Positions 35,601 through 51,632 of a DNA stretch of 64,000 bases are shown here, piece by piece. The stretch lies in NCBI GenBank assembly GCA_034509925.1, contig CM067526.1:188501-252500 (forward strand), given 5' to 3'. This DNA is from Hirudinaria manillensis (Eukaryota; Annelida; Clitellata; Hirudinida; Hirudinidae). Position 1 is the first letter of the stretch; each line of letters begins with the position of its first letter. The notes beneath the pieces were generated by a model. It was not told the DNA's origin. It was given only the letters and a program-made list of their open reading frames with translations, and ran no database searches. The position numbers and the translations under genes are program-made.

Positions 35601-35720
35601 GTCGACGTCAAAACCGACGAAGAGGACGTCGAAAGAGGGCACGAGGAAGACGTTTCCAGAATCACCGAAGAGAAAGGAATCTTTTTGAAGGGTCTCGGCT
35701 TGATGGCGTCGTCGACGTGA
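32675..35720 (+). CDS. Nine-finger C2H2 transcription factor with CtBP-binding motifs, 2 coding exons, 978 aa
   Basis: A nuclear DNA-binding protein, probably a repressor. Exons 32675-33498 and 33608-35720 join AA|G to 2937 nt in phase. Finger 1 (about residue 145, WTCSLCPLKYKRPADLNRHM) is followed by two CtBP-type motifs, QPLNLS (about 205) and QPLDLS (about 238), both in exon 1. Exon 2 has fingers near residues 313, 398, 507, 627, 723, 751, 839 and 868. Fingers 2-4 share a distinctive form (CSECGRRSNWRWDLNKHI; CNSCGYRSGWKCDMVKHV; CSACPYRSNFRSDVGRHI). Fingers 6-9 are the CPY/CPF type (CSQCPYVSCNRNDYLYH). A six-His run lies near residue 75. REST and Hunchback families also use CPY-type fingers, but the layout matches neither. 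I therefore give no symbol. Related fingers are familiar from spiralian proteins (memory, unchecked). Confidence 0.9.
32896..32917 (+). repeat. Coding (CAT)n run encoding poly-His
   Basis: A trinucleotide run in exon 1 of the zinc-finger gene gives six consecutive His. The same ATC/GAT repeat class is frequent in non-coding DNA across this window, so the tract probably arose by slippage and may be polymorphic. Confidence 0.85.
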
Positions 35721-36114
35721 CCTCGCGGGAGTTCCAGCGTCGAAGGCAGTCTTCGATGTCGATGTTGAAGTTCAAAATTCCAAACTCCTTCCAGAACTAA
35801 TCGCTTTATTTTGTCTTTATTTTTACAGTTTTCTGCTTTAACGTGCCTCGATAAAAAAACTGATGCCTTTGAAGTATTTTCATCTGCGACTTCGTTTCAC
35901 TTTTTTGTTAAAGAAATGACAAAAATGCGGCACATTTGCCGACCATCGTCATGGCAAATCTGTACCAAGTCGTCTTGTTGTTGTTGAAAGTTTTATGAAC
36001 GATTTTCCTAAAACATCTTAGGGTGTGGTCCGAGAGTTCCATTATTTTAAAACGTTCACAAAAGGAACAACATTCTTTATAATTGAATCATAATTAGTTG
36101 ATAATTTGTAATTC
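35721..36114. other. Convergent 3' flanks, zinc-finger gene and Spg7
   Basis: Less than 400 bp between the two stop codons, shared by two 3' UTRs. No canonical AATAAA was found on either strand in this short stretch, so variant signals are probably used. Confidence 0.5.
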
Positions 36115-41512
<5,398 letters not shown>

Positions 41513-42449
41513 CTAAAATCAAAGCACAAAGGTTTATTAAAACTGCATAATAAATAAAATCACAAAATCCACAGATATTTTTATGACATAGCATGAAGGT
41601 CAACCGAAATATTTACACCGACCAAAGCGGTTCATTAAATGTTGCAACTGTATTCCAAAACTTTTAAATTATCAGACAAAATACTAAAAAAAAATCAAGT
41701 ATCAGTATGTCTTTAGTTAGAATAAACTTAAATACAAATGTTTGTTTATTTCGAAAGGTTCAAAAATGCGAAAAGTAGTATTTATTCAACCAATAAATGT
41801 CTAACAAATAGCTGAAACGCAAATGTTGATAAAACGATTTTATTTAATTATTTCAAAGATAAATAAATTCACACTTCAAAACCAATTCAAATATCGAAAT
41901 GAATTTTGCAACTCATATATTGCGATTAAGAGGCATGAAATAGATTGCAGATCTTGAAATGGCAGAACCAGTCATCTCGATTTCAAGACATTTTCTTTCC
42001 GCAACCCACCAGTTGACCCGCAGCCTACAAACAGCCCATACTCTGGATGCTCCCCCTCAACCTGCCTTAATTCGCGCTACATCAACTGGATACACCCAAA
42101 CGAATGATATTTAATCAAAGCCACCCAATTCCAACATCATTCGATAACAAACTACTGAACGTCCGCAATGGCAACAAAAACAGCAGCCAAGATGATAAAC
42201 ATAATTCCTGCACGAATTTATTCGAAATGACCGTTCTGCAACCTCCTAACGCGAAATAAAACCAAAATTAAAGTCATCCACACATCACAACTCATAACAT
42301 CGAGCTAATCGCAAAACGAGATTGAAAGACTTCCTGATTTGGCTGCTATTTATTATCGGCATCCGACGTCATAACACAATTGGTTCGCACGAACGTCTTT
42401 ATTCCAAAAACGGTCTCCACTTTCGAGGAGGAAGCGAGGTCCGCGTCCG
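41513..42449. promoter_or_regulatory. Spg7 promoter side and Gigyf 3' flank
   Basis: Just under 1 kb between two minus-strand genes. Minus-strand AATAAA signals at 42398-42403 and 42349-42354 lie 47 and 96 bases after the Gigyf stop and should end its transcript. The remainder should include the Spg7 promoter. No TATA box was seen. Confidence 0.55.
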
Positions 42450-45400
42450 TCACTTCTTCGAGACGAGACCCGGGACGGCGTCGATTTCGCCGACGTTGGT
42501 GCGGTCGGGATCGGCGTGAACGGTGAATCCGAGCAGGAAGTTGGCGTCGACCTTCTGTTGTTTCTTCTTTCCTTTCTTCGCGTTTTTGTCTCCGGACCTG
42601 TCGCCGGACTTGTTGCTGCTGCCGTTACCCTGCCTTCCGACCACGCTCCAGCTATTGTTCTCCTGATCGTCATCATAATCATCATCGTCCGTTAATCGAC
42701 GTTACAAAAAGTAGAACTAAACATCGGTTTAAAATGGAGATATTTTCAAAGTACGGCTTCACAATATCTCAAGAGTTTTGTAAATTTACTGAATATTGAA
42801 ATAGCTTAGCAATACCTGAGAATAATTGTTCATCTTTTCAACAAATTGCTTGGCAAAATCCTTCACGACCTTGGAATCTCCAAGATAGTTATGGATGTAT
42901 TCCAGTATCTGTGCAAAATAAGACAATGAAAGTTAAGGGTTAGGTAATTATTAAAATATTCTTTGAAATAATATTAATATTAAATATTAATAACCACACT
43001 ATCATAACATATGATTGATTGCAACAAACCTCAGAGGAATTTTTTAATGACTTCAGGAAATCTACCAGAGTTGAAACTAAAACAACATAATTAATGTTAT
43101 TAATTAAATATAAAATGGAATGATGCTCATCCGTCAGAAATTATTTAGAAAAAGAATGATAACTATTTTAGCTTTTATTACAGAAGATTTAAATACCGAT
43201 ACTTCTAATTGCTAGGTTGGTGTTTAAACAACAACAACAACAACAACAACACGATCGACTAACTGTCCACTTCGGTCTTAAGTCCTGCCAATGACTTTTC
43301 GCACCACTCGGTCAACTCGTCCTTGACCTTCACGGCTTCAAAAACCTTCTGTGCAGCGATCTGAACGGTTTCGTGGCACGAATTGAATGCAATTATTCCA
43401 AAACATTTCGTTCAAAATACGACCTCATCTCTCGCAGATTTTCCCAACGCCTTCAAAGGAAGCTTTTTCCCCGCTGCCGACGTTTTTCCCGAGTGCAGAG
43501 CAGGAAATTGGTTGCTGTCGACGAATCGTTTACTCGTTATTTTTTAAAATTTAATTGTAACAAAACTATTTGTTTGCCAAACGAATTCAGGGCAACAAGT
43601 GCACAACAACAATTGTAATAAATAAACTCAGAAAGATGTGCACGTTGTCGTCACTCACTTGTCCAACGTCGGAAGCTTTTGATGCTTTTTCAGGCCCGAA
43701 GTAATCGCAGCCTCCCAAGCCGAATCCTTGTTGGTTTCGGTTGCGCTGGCGACGCTCGCAACTTTATTCTGACGTTCTTTGGTCGCGACACGAGGAGCAG
43801 ACGAGGGGGGCTGATGATCGACGGCTTTGACCACCTGCTGTTTTGAAAATAATAATTAAATTACAATCAACATGGACCACCTTTTGCAAAGAATCTGTAC
43901 CAAAGACAAATGCTAGGCTGTTTATATAAATCACAAAACAAGTAGAAATGACTACTTACTTGCTGTTGTATCTTCACAGGCACTTCCAATTGACTGGCCT
44001 GTTCCATCTGAATGTCCAACAGAGATTTTGGAGGTGCAGTCCTGACGATCAAAAGCAATAAAATTTAAATTCCTGTCACCAATCAAAGGAGTTTAAAAAA
44101 TGGCATCTAACTTGACAGGATTGGATTTCCAACCAGTTGTTTTGACAGCAGTAATGGAGGCCAACTGCTTCTGTTGCTCTGCAATTAACTTCTGCTCTGC
44201 CATCTGTTGCTGTTTCATTTTTTCATGTTCGATATTTTGAATCTCGTTCATCTTCAGAATCCCCGAATTCGAACTCGGCTGCGAGCGAGTCGAAGACCAG
44301 ACGTTCTTTGAAGATATTTGCTGGAAATGTTTACATCCACATTCAATTCAAACCTCGTTTGACTTGGTTTTGAAAGTTCCTCACCTTTCGAAGATTCATT
44401 TCTTCCAATTCCTTCCTTTTAGCTTCCTCTGCAGCCAGTCTCATCTTGAGGATCTGTTCCTCTTCCTCCTTCCTTTTCATCTCTTCTGCCTTCTTCTGCT
44501 CTTCCATTTTCCTCACCAACTCGAGCCTTGACTCCTCCTGACGCCTAATCTCTTCCTGCTTCCTGGCCTCCTCCTGCTTCTTGGCTTCCTTTCGTTTCTT
44601 GTTTTCTTTCGCCTTCTTTGCATCTTCCACCGGCTTGAATTCCTCCTCGTTCGTATTTTCTGCAAGAAGCGTCTCCCGTTGCCTCGCTATTTCCGCAAAG
44701 GCCTCTTCCTGTCTCCCGAGCTCGTCCGTTCCTTCCTCTTGCCTCAGCATTTCCAGCAACATTCGATCGGGATTACGTTCCCTCTTCTGCGATTCGGACG
44801 TTCTCTTCTCCTCCTCCAAAGCTTCCCTCTTCGACTGCTCCTCACGAAGCTTCGATTCTTCCTGTTTCAGCAACTCCATCCTCTCGTGCTCTTCCATCTG
44901 CTTCTTCCTCGTCTTCGCCTCTTCGGCCAGCTTCTCCGCGACCATCCGCTCGACGATCGCCATCTGCTCGGCATCCGCGGCCTTCCTATGCCGTTCCTTT
45001 TCCGCCTCCAACTTCTCCAACTGCCGAACGACGTGATAATCGACCGGAATCGCTTCCTGGACCGCGGCAGCACGAACGACGCAATCCTCGTTCACCAATA
45101 AACCCGGATTCCACAAACCGGGCGCATTTGGAGGCAGCATGCCGTTGAAAGCCGGCACGGACATGTTCTTATCCTATCGAAGATCAAACGTAGCACATAA
45201 AACAAAGTCCAGGAAAATAGATATAATGTCAAACCCACTTGTAAAATGGATGGATGAGTTTGATTCCATGCTGTCTTGTTAGGAATGTCACCTACACAAT
45301 ATGTAATACTTAATGTGCAATATTTAATATATAATATGTAGTAATTTAGTTAAATAGTAATATCTCTATGCTTGAATTCTTTCAATGCACACACCATTCA

Positions 45401-48231
45401 GCGAAGGCATGTGCACGGGTCCAGACACAAACAGGTTGTTAGGTACATTCGTGGCTCCTAAATGCATAGTTGGCAGGAAGGAACTGAAAACAAATCAAAA
45501 TCTCAGCTACGATTTGTTGCTTCGTATACGCATTATAATATATTATACGCATTATAAACAAAAGTAAACGAACTTTGATGGAGGTTCTGGGGACTGCATT
45601 TGTTGTTGTCGGAGAATCGGATGTTGTTGCTGCTGGAGAATCGGTTGTTGCTGTTGGAGAATCGGTTGTTGTTGGTGATGGGGGATCGAAGGCTGTCGGG
45701 GATAAAAGAACGTCTGCGGCAGAACTTCGTGACTCGAGACGTCGACGCGATGTCGGACGTGGTTCGCGATCGCGCAAGGACTTTGCGGAACGTTCTGGAA
45801 GAACGGAAATTCCTTAGGCTGGAGAGGTCGAACGATCGAATCGCTTCAATCCTTACCTGCATCGGTTGAGGTTGGCCCGGCATTGCGGGTCTGTTGGGTG
45901 CAAACGGTAAGGAACCTACTTTGGTCACAAAGGCACCTGCATGGGATTGCATGTCAGTCATATTCAAATGATCGAGATTTTAATGCCAATCAAGACTTTT
46001 ACGACAATCATCCGACGTCATTCAAAAATCAAAGCATTCACGAATGACTACAACACCGCGACAGACTCACCGAGATTCATGAATTCACCACAATCTCCAG
46101 CTTTCAGCATCAATGTCATGTCAAAGTAGCCCTGATAATACCACTCTGCCATGTCAGAGTCTCTGAAAGGACCTGCACAAAAGCGGTTGCAACATCTGAG
46201 CAATTACGTAAAGAACCTAAAAAGCACGAATGCTGAATGTTGCAAAATACCTTGAGTAGCACCCTGGGGATCGACGTAGTACCAAGAATTCCTGGTATAA
46301 TTGAACGGTTGAAGGTGAACCAGAGAGGAATGTGCCAGGATTGCACTCTGTTCGACGGTCGGAAGAGATGCAGGATGAGCGATCGGGTGCAGGAAGGAAG
46401 AAGCGACAACGTTTCTCACGGGATTCGAGCGGTCGTCGGCACGAAAGACGAGACTCACTCGGGGATCGTCCATTTTCATATTACTAAATAAAACATTTTG
46501 ATCCGTTTCCTCTTTCGATACGGCGGGCGAGATATCTGCTACCGGGTTCGCGACCTCGGCGGATGCGGGGGAACGCGCGGCGGGCGAGCCGGCTCTCCGG
46601 TCGTCTTCCGAGGCGGCTGCTTCCGAACCGCCTTCTTCGACGGGGCCTTTTCGAGCTTTCGACGGCGGTTCCTCCTCGACCGGATGGCTCTTGGCTTCAG
46701 AGTTTGGTTCGAGTTCTTTTTTGACCGAATCATCTTCAGCCTTCTTACTCTCCTGGTCACATGGAGATGTACATTGATCAATGATTATTAAAAGAAAGTA
46801 ATCTTGACAAAAGTTATTCATACCTTCATTTTGGAGGTCATGAATGCACCTGACGAGTCAAACGAACCCTCGACTCCCAAATCTTCTTTGTCAACAGTAC
46901 TCCACTCAGGCATCTCTGCAAAAATGAATTGTCTCTGAATAACATCATCTTAAGCAACACACCATGTCAAAAATCCAAGCAACCACATACTGTGAGCAGT
47001 TTCATCTTCCTCATAGAGACTCTTTGATCTCCTGAAGTCTGTTGGTTTTAGATCCCTAGGGGAAGCCCCTTTGAAGAAAGAACCCTCCTCTTGCAATCTG
47101 TTTTCAGTCTTTGCATCTCTCCAGGCCTTTGTTGCTTTGAGGACGTTTTTTATTATTAATATTCGAAAATTAAAGAAAAAAACAAATACAAATCATTACT
47201 TACACCATCGTTCCTTTCTAAACTCGCCATTGTCAGCATCTTGAAAATTATTGCGAGACCTCCAACTATCATTGGAGTTTGACCGATTTAAGATGGAGTT
47301 GTGACTAGAAGGTGAGAAGAAGTCCGTCTTGTGTGATGACGAAGGGCCATCGTCGTGACCCGAATAATCGTGACTTTTCGACGGCCTACAAAACAAAGAA
47401 TGTCCTGAAAATCACTGCATCGCAATCTCCTGTGAAAACCTTGATTGATAAATATCATTAAACAGAATATCACAAGGACATGGATGTTATTCTAAGATTT
47501 CAATAGCACTCAAAGCACCTGTCATCCCAAGAATCTCTCAATTTCATTCTCCCTTCGTCGTCTCTGCCTCGACCTTCGATTAATGATTAATTAAAAATTA
47601 ATTACTTAATTAACATCATTAAAATCCTGAACAGAGTAATTAGCATTGCACTTAACCACCTCTTCCTCTTCCATAATCTCCTCTGATTCCACCCCGCATA
47701 GCTCCACCCCTCAAATAGGGTTTATAGCCATAGCTATTGACATTCTGTAAGGAGAGGACCTACAAAGACACCAATTTGAAAACACATCATCCTCTTAGAA
47801 CGGTGTTCAATTTAATCTCTGCACCTCCTCTTCTTCTGTCATGGTCGTTAAGGAGATCGGGTTTAAAGACTCCGCGACGTAAACCGGATGCTCGCCGAGA
47901 TCGTCCGGGGCAGCATTCGACGGATCGAATAGCGCCAACATCTCCTCCCTGCCATACCTGTGCTCTGCCAGCTGGTATTTGACGGGATTGTTGTTGGGTC
48001 TCGTGCCGTTGCCGACTGGCCGACCGTTCTCTCGGTCTCTGCTCCCTGCTGCCATGAAAAACCTGTCGGCTCCTCTCGAGGGGCCATTAGGTGTGGAATC
48101 GTTTTGTTTGGCCTGAAGCCTGAGGATAGGGCATAAAATGTATTTACATCCCAATTTCTATTCAACCACTTATTTTTAACCAAAGATCTCCATACTCACC
48201 ACTGGGGAACAAATTTGGTCTCAGAATCCAT
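42450..48231 (-). CDS. Gigyf: GIGYF (GRB10-interacting GYF protein), 4EHP-partner translational repressor
   Basis: GIGYF proteins are cytoplasmic scaffolds that pair with 4EHP (eIF4E2) to repress translation and promote mRNA decay. They bind proline-rich clients through a GYF domain. The start MDSETKFVPQW (exon 1, 48231-48200) joins TG|G to exon 2. Exon 2 has KYQLAEHRYGREEMLALF, the 4EHP-binding region. Arg/Gly/Asp-rich linker exons follow. The GYF domain has WYYVDPQGATQG (about 46290-46255) then PFRDSDMAEWYYQGYFDMTL (46172-46070). A Gln-rich part follows, then a long charged coiled coil (45164-44390, rich in EEAKRKEL/QEEARKQEE). The C-terminus reads GKKKQQKVDANFLLGFTVHA ... NVGEIDAVPG, matching the GIGYF1/2 end SLLGFSV...NMGEIE. 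About 18 exons, with inner limits not all resolved. Divergent from a small ORF at 48619. Confidence 0.94.
43230..43252. repeat. (AAC)n microsatellite in a Gigyf intron
   Basis: About seven ACA/AAC units between two C-terminal exons of Gigyf. Confidence 0.85.
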
Positions 48232-48618
48232 TATTCAGTCTAATAGCTGCAATATGTTTGGAAACATACTTTATGTAAATGAAAGTACAAGTAATAACAT
48301 TAAATACCTCTAGCATGTTATCATGGGATGTTTGAATGTGATATGAATAGCAGATCATTAGTTACCAAAGCTGCTATTCGAAAGCAGCATGGTAAAATAA
48401 ACACAAGCAATTGTTTGAATTAAGCATGAAATAACTGATATTGTTGTTTAAGTAAAAATGCTTTGTGTTCGAAATGTAAAAAGTTACGTTTGATTAAAAT
48501 TTAGTTGTTATATGTATAATCTCTCCTGTACCTACGCAAAGCTTCACAAACTCAGTTGTCGACATTATTCTCATACAATACCACTTTTTACTTGAAGCCT
48601 CATTATCGTTAAAACAAT
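48232..48618. promoter_or_regulatory. Gigyf promoter region, possibly bidirectional
   Basis: A 387-bp interval between the Gigyf ATG (minus) and a plus-strand 60-codon ORF. The layout resembles the divergent Skap/Selenot pair. No TATA element was recognised. Confidence 0.4.
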
Positions 48619-48801
48619 ATGTCACATAACGCTAATCAAGCCGTTGACAGTACAAGTAATATGTATGAAAATATTCCATGGAAAGAAATTAAACCCATAC
48701 TTTTGTCAGGAAAAAAATTTAGCCGTAAACACCGGAAACTGACCAGCGTTAGAGAATGCTCACAAAAACAACAGAGTTTTAAGCAAGATGGTGAAGGATA
48801 G
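48619..48801 (+). CDS. Possible small gene or first coding exon, 60 aa
   Basis: The ORF begins MSHNANQAVDSTSNMYENIP and continues with a basic middle (SGKKFSRKHRKLTSVREC). An AATAAA follows about 60 bases after the stop (near 48860), so a short single-exon transcript is possible. A phase-1 donor-like ATG|GTGAAG inside it could alternatively splice to exons further right. No family was recognised. Support is compositional only. Confidence 0.3.
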   Translation: MSHNANQAVDSTSNMYENIPWKEIKPILLSGKKFSRKHRKLTSVRECSQKQQSFKQDGEG

Positions 48802-49068
48802 AGTTGGGCACTGTAATCCAAAGAATATCGGACAGATTTGTTATTTATTAAAACTTAAAATAAAGACTAAAATTGTCATTTAGTAAATAAAGTACTTTAA
48901 TTTCTAAAACTATCTATGGAATATTTTAAAAGTCAGTGAACCACTGCATGTGTTACAATTAGCTGCATAAACTATATTGGTGCTTTTATCGCGAACGACA
49001 GACCCATAAAAAATAGTTTCAAAACATCTCTGGTATTTCCTTTCTAAATATTTTAATTAAGTAATTGT

Positions 49069-49278
49069 ATTAGGACAGGAACCGGACTGAAGCCTCATCG
49101 TGCAAGAGCGTGACAGACCCCACACCGAAACGGCCAAAATTGAAATTCAAATCAGTGGCACCACATCCCAGAATTACATCGTTCCAAGTAGTATTAAGAC
49201 AGGCCCAGCACCAACGACTCGTAATACTGCTTATTTTGATTGCTATCATCTCCCAGCTTTACCCAAAATCTTGGAAAT
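49069..49278 (+). other. Possible exon encoding a basic region and hydrophobic tail
   Basis: After the acceptor-like TATTAG at 49069-49074 a frame stays open to TAG. It encodes PKRPKLKFKSVAPHPRITSF and then a hydrophobic run (RLVILLILIAIISQLYPKSW) at its end. That would suit a tail anchor. A phase-compatible donor from 48619-48801 was not clearly found, so linkage is unproven. Confidence 0.22.
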
Positions 49279-49492
49279 AGTTCAACGTTATTTTCTTAAT
49301 ACATAAAATCAACCACATTACTCAATACCTTAAGAGGTTAATAAATCCACTTTTGCTGTCTAATGGTCACAACCCCCAGAGGAATTGACAAAACTAAACC
49401 ACAAGAGCACCATCCCTCTTCAGGGAAAGTCATCCTCATCCCCCTCAATGGCCTTGAAGTCCACCGGACACATGACACTCTAACGGACCGAA

Positions 49493-49516
49493 TTATTATT
49501 ATTATTATTATTATCC
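49493..49516. repeat. (ATT)n microsatellite in the Lyplal1 3' flank
   Basis: About eight ATT units, about 20 bases beyond the Lyplal1 stop codon (minus sense). Confidence 0.85.
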
Positions 49517-49534
49517 CAAAAGTGCTTCAAACAT

Positions 49535-50583
49535 TTATTCAGGCACCAATTTAGAGATCCATTCAATAAGGTCCTTCACAAGTTTTTTGTTAAATTGATG
49601 ATACAAATTGGGATAAATTTGCAAAGAAGTTACAACCCCCAACTTCAATAAGTTATTGCTTGTACGTTTTGCCCAGTCCAGAAGTACTAACTCATCATTT
49701 CCTCCATGAGCCTGGAAAAGTGGAGGAAATTTTGTCCCTGGAGGGGATTTGGCAAGGGCCTGGTCAAATTATTATGATGATTAAAGTTTATTTATAAGTA
49801 ATAGAACTATGATTTTAAGTTCCAAAATATTCCACTCACCTCATAAACAGCTGAATTTTCATTTAAAAATGAAGAAAGTGCAAATGTACCAGCAATATTT
49901 GGGCAAAATCTAAATGCGCAATGAAATGACAGAGCACCACCCATTGAAAAACCCCCTGAAACAAATTTGGATGTTAAATACATGTTGAGTTGGTGGGAAT
50001 GTCAATAAGTGGGAGTTTTCTCTACCTATAACTATCCTATTTGGAGGTATTCCTGAAGCAATTTCATCATTGACAAGATCCAATATTTTAGAGCACATTT
50101 GGTTGACTGATCTTAGATCCTCAGAACAAAATGGATTAATTTGTATTCTGTCAAACCACACCGGCATTTCGCACTTTGTAGGTGTATAGAGCCTGCAAAT
50201 TAAGCATCAAACTTATGAAAATACTAAATTTAACAAACTTTTTTATTTGGTATTAAATGGGAATTATATGAAATGAACCTGGATGGAGCTGACGGAAATA
50301 GTATTTTAATATGAGGGAATTCCAAATTTCTACCCAGAGTGGAATCCAACCACTCCTTTATTCCGTCACCGCTATCTCCTGACCCATGTAGAAAGATCAA
50401 CGACGCAGTATGTTTCCTAATCGCTGGAATAGTTAATACTCTGAGCCTCCCTGAACGTTAAAAAGCGTTTCGTTATATTGAAGCAGATTCTTAATCACTA
50501 ATTTTAGATTATGCAACGAATTGAATAATCTAATCACATAACTTCTAATGAGCTTGGAAAATGTCATAACACCCACCAGACAT
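49535..50583 (-). CDS. Lyplal1: Lysophospholipase-like 1 (serine hydrolase of the acyl-protein thioesterase group)
   Basis: A cytosolic alpha/beta hydrolase related to acyl-protein thioesterases that removes acyl groups from small substrates or lipidated proteins. Exon 1 contributes only seven coding bases (50583-50577). Exon 2 (50450-50279) gives ASLIFLHGSGDSGDGIKEW, the oxyanion region. Exon 3 (50192-50026) gives LYTPTKCEMPVWFDRIQI, with the VWFDR text of LYPLAL1. Exon 4 carries GFSMGGALSFH, with the nucleophile Ser in G-x-S-x-G. The last exons give LFQAHGGNDELVLLDWAKR (catalytic Asp), PNLYHQFNKK (catalytic His) and WISKLVPE-stop. The triad is complete. The stop codon TAA overlaps an AATAAA hexamer (GAATAAA), so the 3' UTR may be very short. 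Confidence 0.93.
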
Positions 50584-51632
50584 GATAAAATGCCCCGAGC
50601 AAAATAAATGCGAGCGCCGGCTCCAAGGGCATAGAATATTTAACTAGGCCACACGGTACTTTTTGTCCAACTGAAACAACTTTTTCAGTTATGTTATTTT
50701 AAGCTTTCAAATGCATTTCACTTAGTTAAATGTAAAAGAAAGCGACTTCAGCACCAACACCGGCCCTTTTTCTATGACCTTAACCGGGCCACCGGACACG
50801 ACCTTACCAAAGAAATACCCTCAAATGATTCAAATCCAAAATTAATTAACCAATTTCCCAAACAGAGTGAAACTGTTACACAACCTTTGCAGACTTTAAT
50901 CAACTTTTAAACACAATTGAGAAGACAATACATTAAAGCCACCCTACTTCATGCACATGAAATGAAGGATGCGACACGAAATGATAACCTAAATATGTGG
51001 AATGGTCGTACACAGCTCTCAGAACGTGAAAACATTGGCGAACGGACACAGGCGATTAGCTCTGAGCTAGATATTAAAGACATTTACCAAAGAGAAAACT
51101 TCTTGCAGAGTCCAAGAGAAACATAATTTGTCAGATCAGAGCAATGAAGAAGAAAAGAGCACCAAATACAATTTTTACCATCACAAAAACGTTTTGATTG
51201 AGCGCCAGGTTAGAGAAACATTTGCAAACCGACATCACGCTCGTTACCCACGGCACACGGGAAACGTGCTCGCATCCACGAAAGCAGCACAAACATTCCA
51301 TTAAATAACAGAGCACAGTAACCTGCAGGTTATCTCCAGAATTCGGCCAAGCGACCAATATTGTTTAAATTAACTTTTAATTCTCGACTCTTAGTCTCCA
51401 GTGGCAAAATGGATTTTAATATTGTTCAAATGATTTAACTAGAAACAATGATTAATAAATCTTCATCAGCCTTTTAACTTCAGATTCAGAATTATTGTTG
51501 AAATTACAGATTTAAATACATTGTTATTACTGTTACCATTATCCAAAAGACCACTTGAACTCACAGAAGCTGTAACTTGAGAAATAAAAATAGAAAAATA
51601 TGGACAAATATACACAAGCTTTGGTTTGCCAA
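50584..51632. other. Lyplal1 promoter side and Stx5 3' flank
   Basis: About 1 kb. ORFs at 50917-51126 (+) and 51131-51358 (-) have no family resemblance. The minus one is Cys/hydrophobic rich but lacks any splice or start support. Nothing else was recognised. Confidence 0.45.

Noticed and set aside
34092..35642. 516-codon minus-strand ORF opposite the zinc-finger exon
   Set aside because: It is a shadow of the GC-rich zinc-finger coding frame. It is Arg/Val rich with no domain, while the plus frame has ordered C2H2 fingers.
44581..45101. Plus-strand Ser/Phe/Leu-rich ORFs of 140-151 codons
   Set aside because: Antisense shadows of the Gigyf charged coiled coil.
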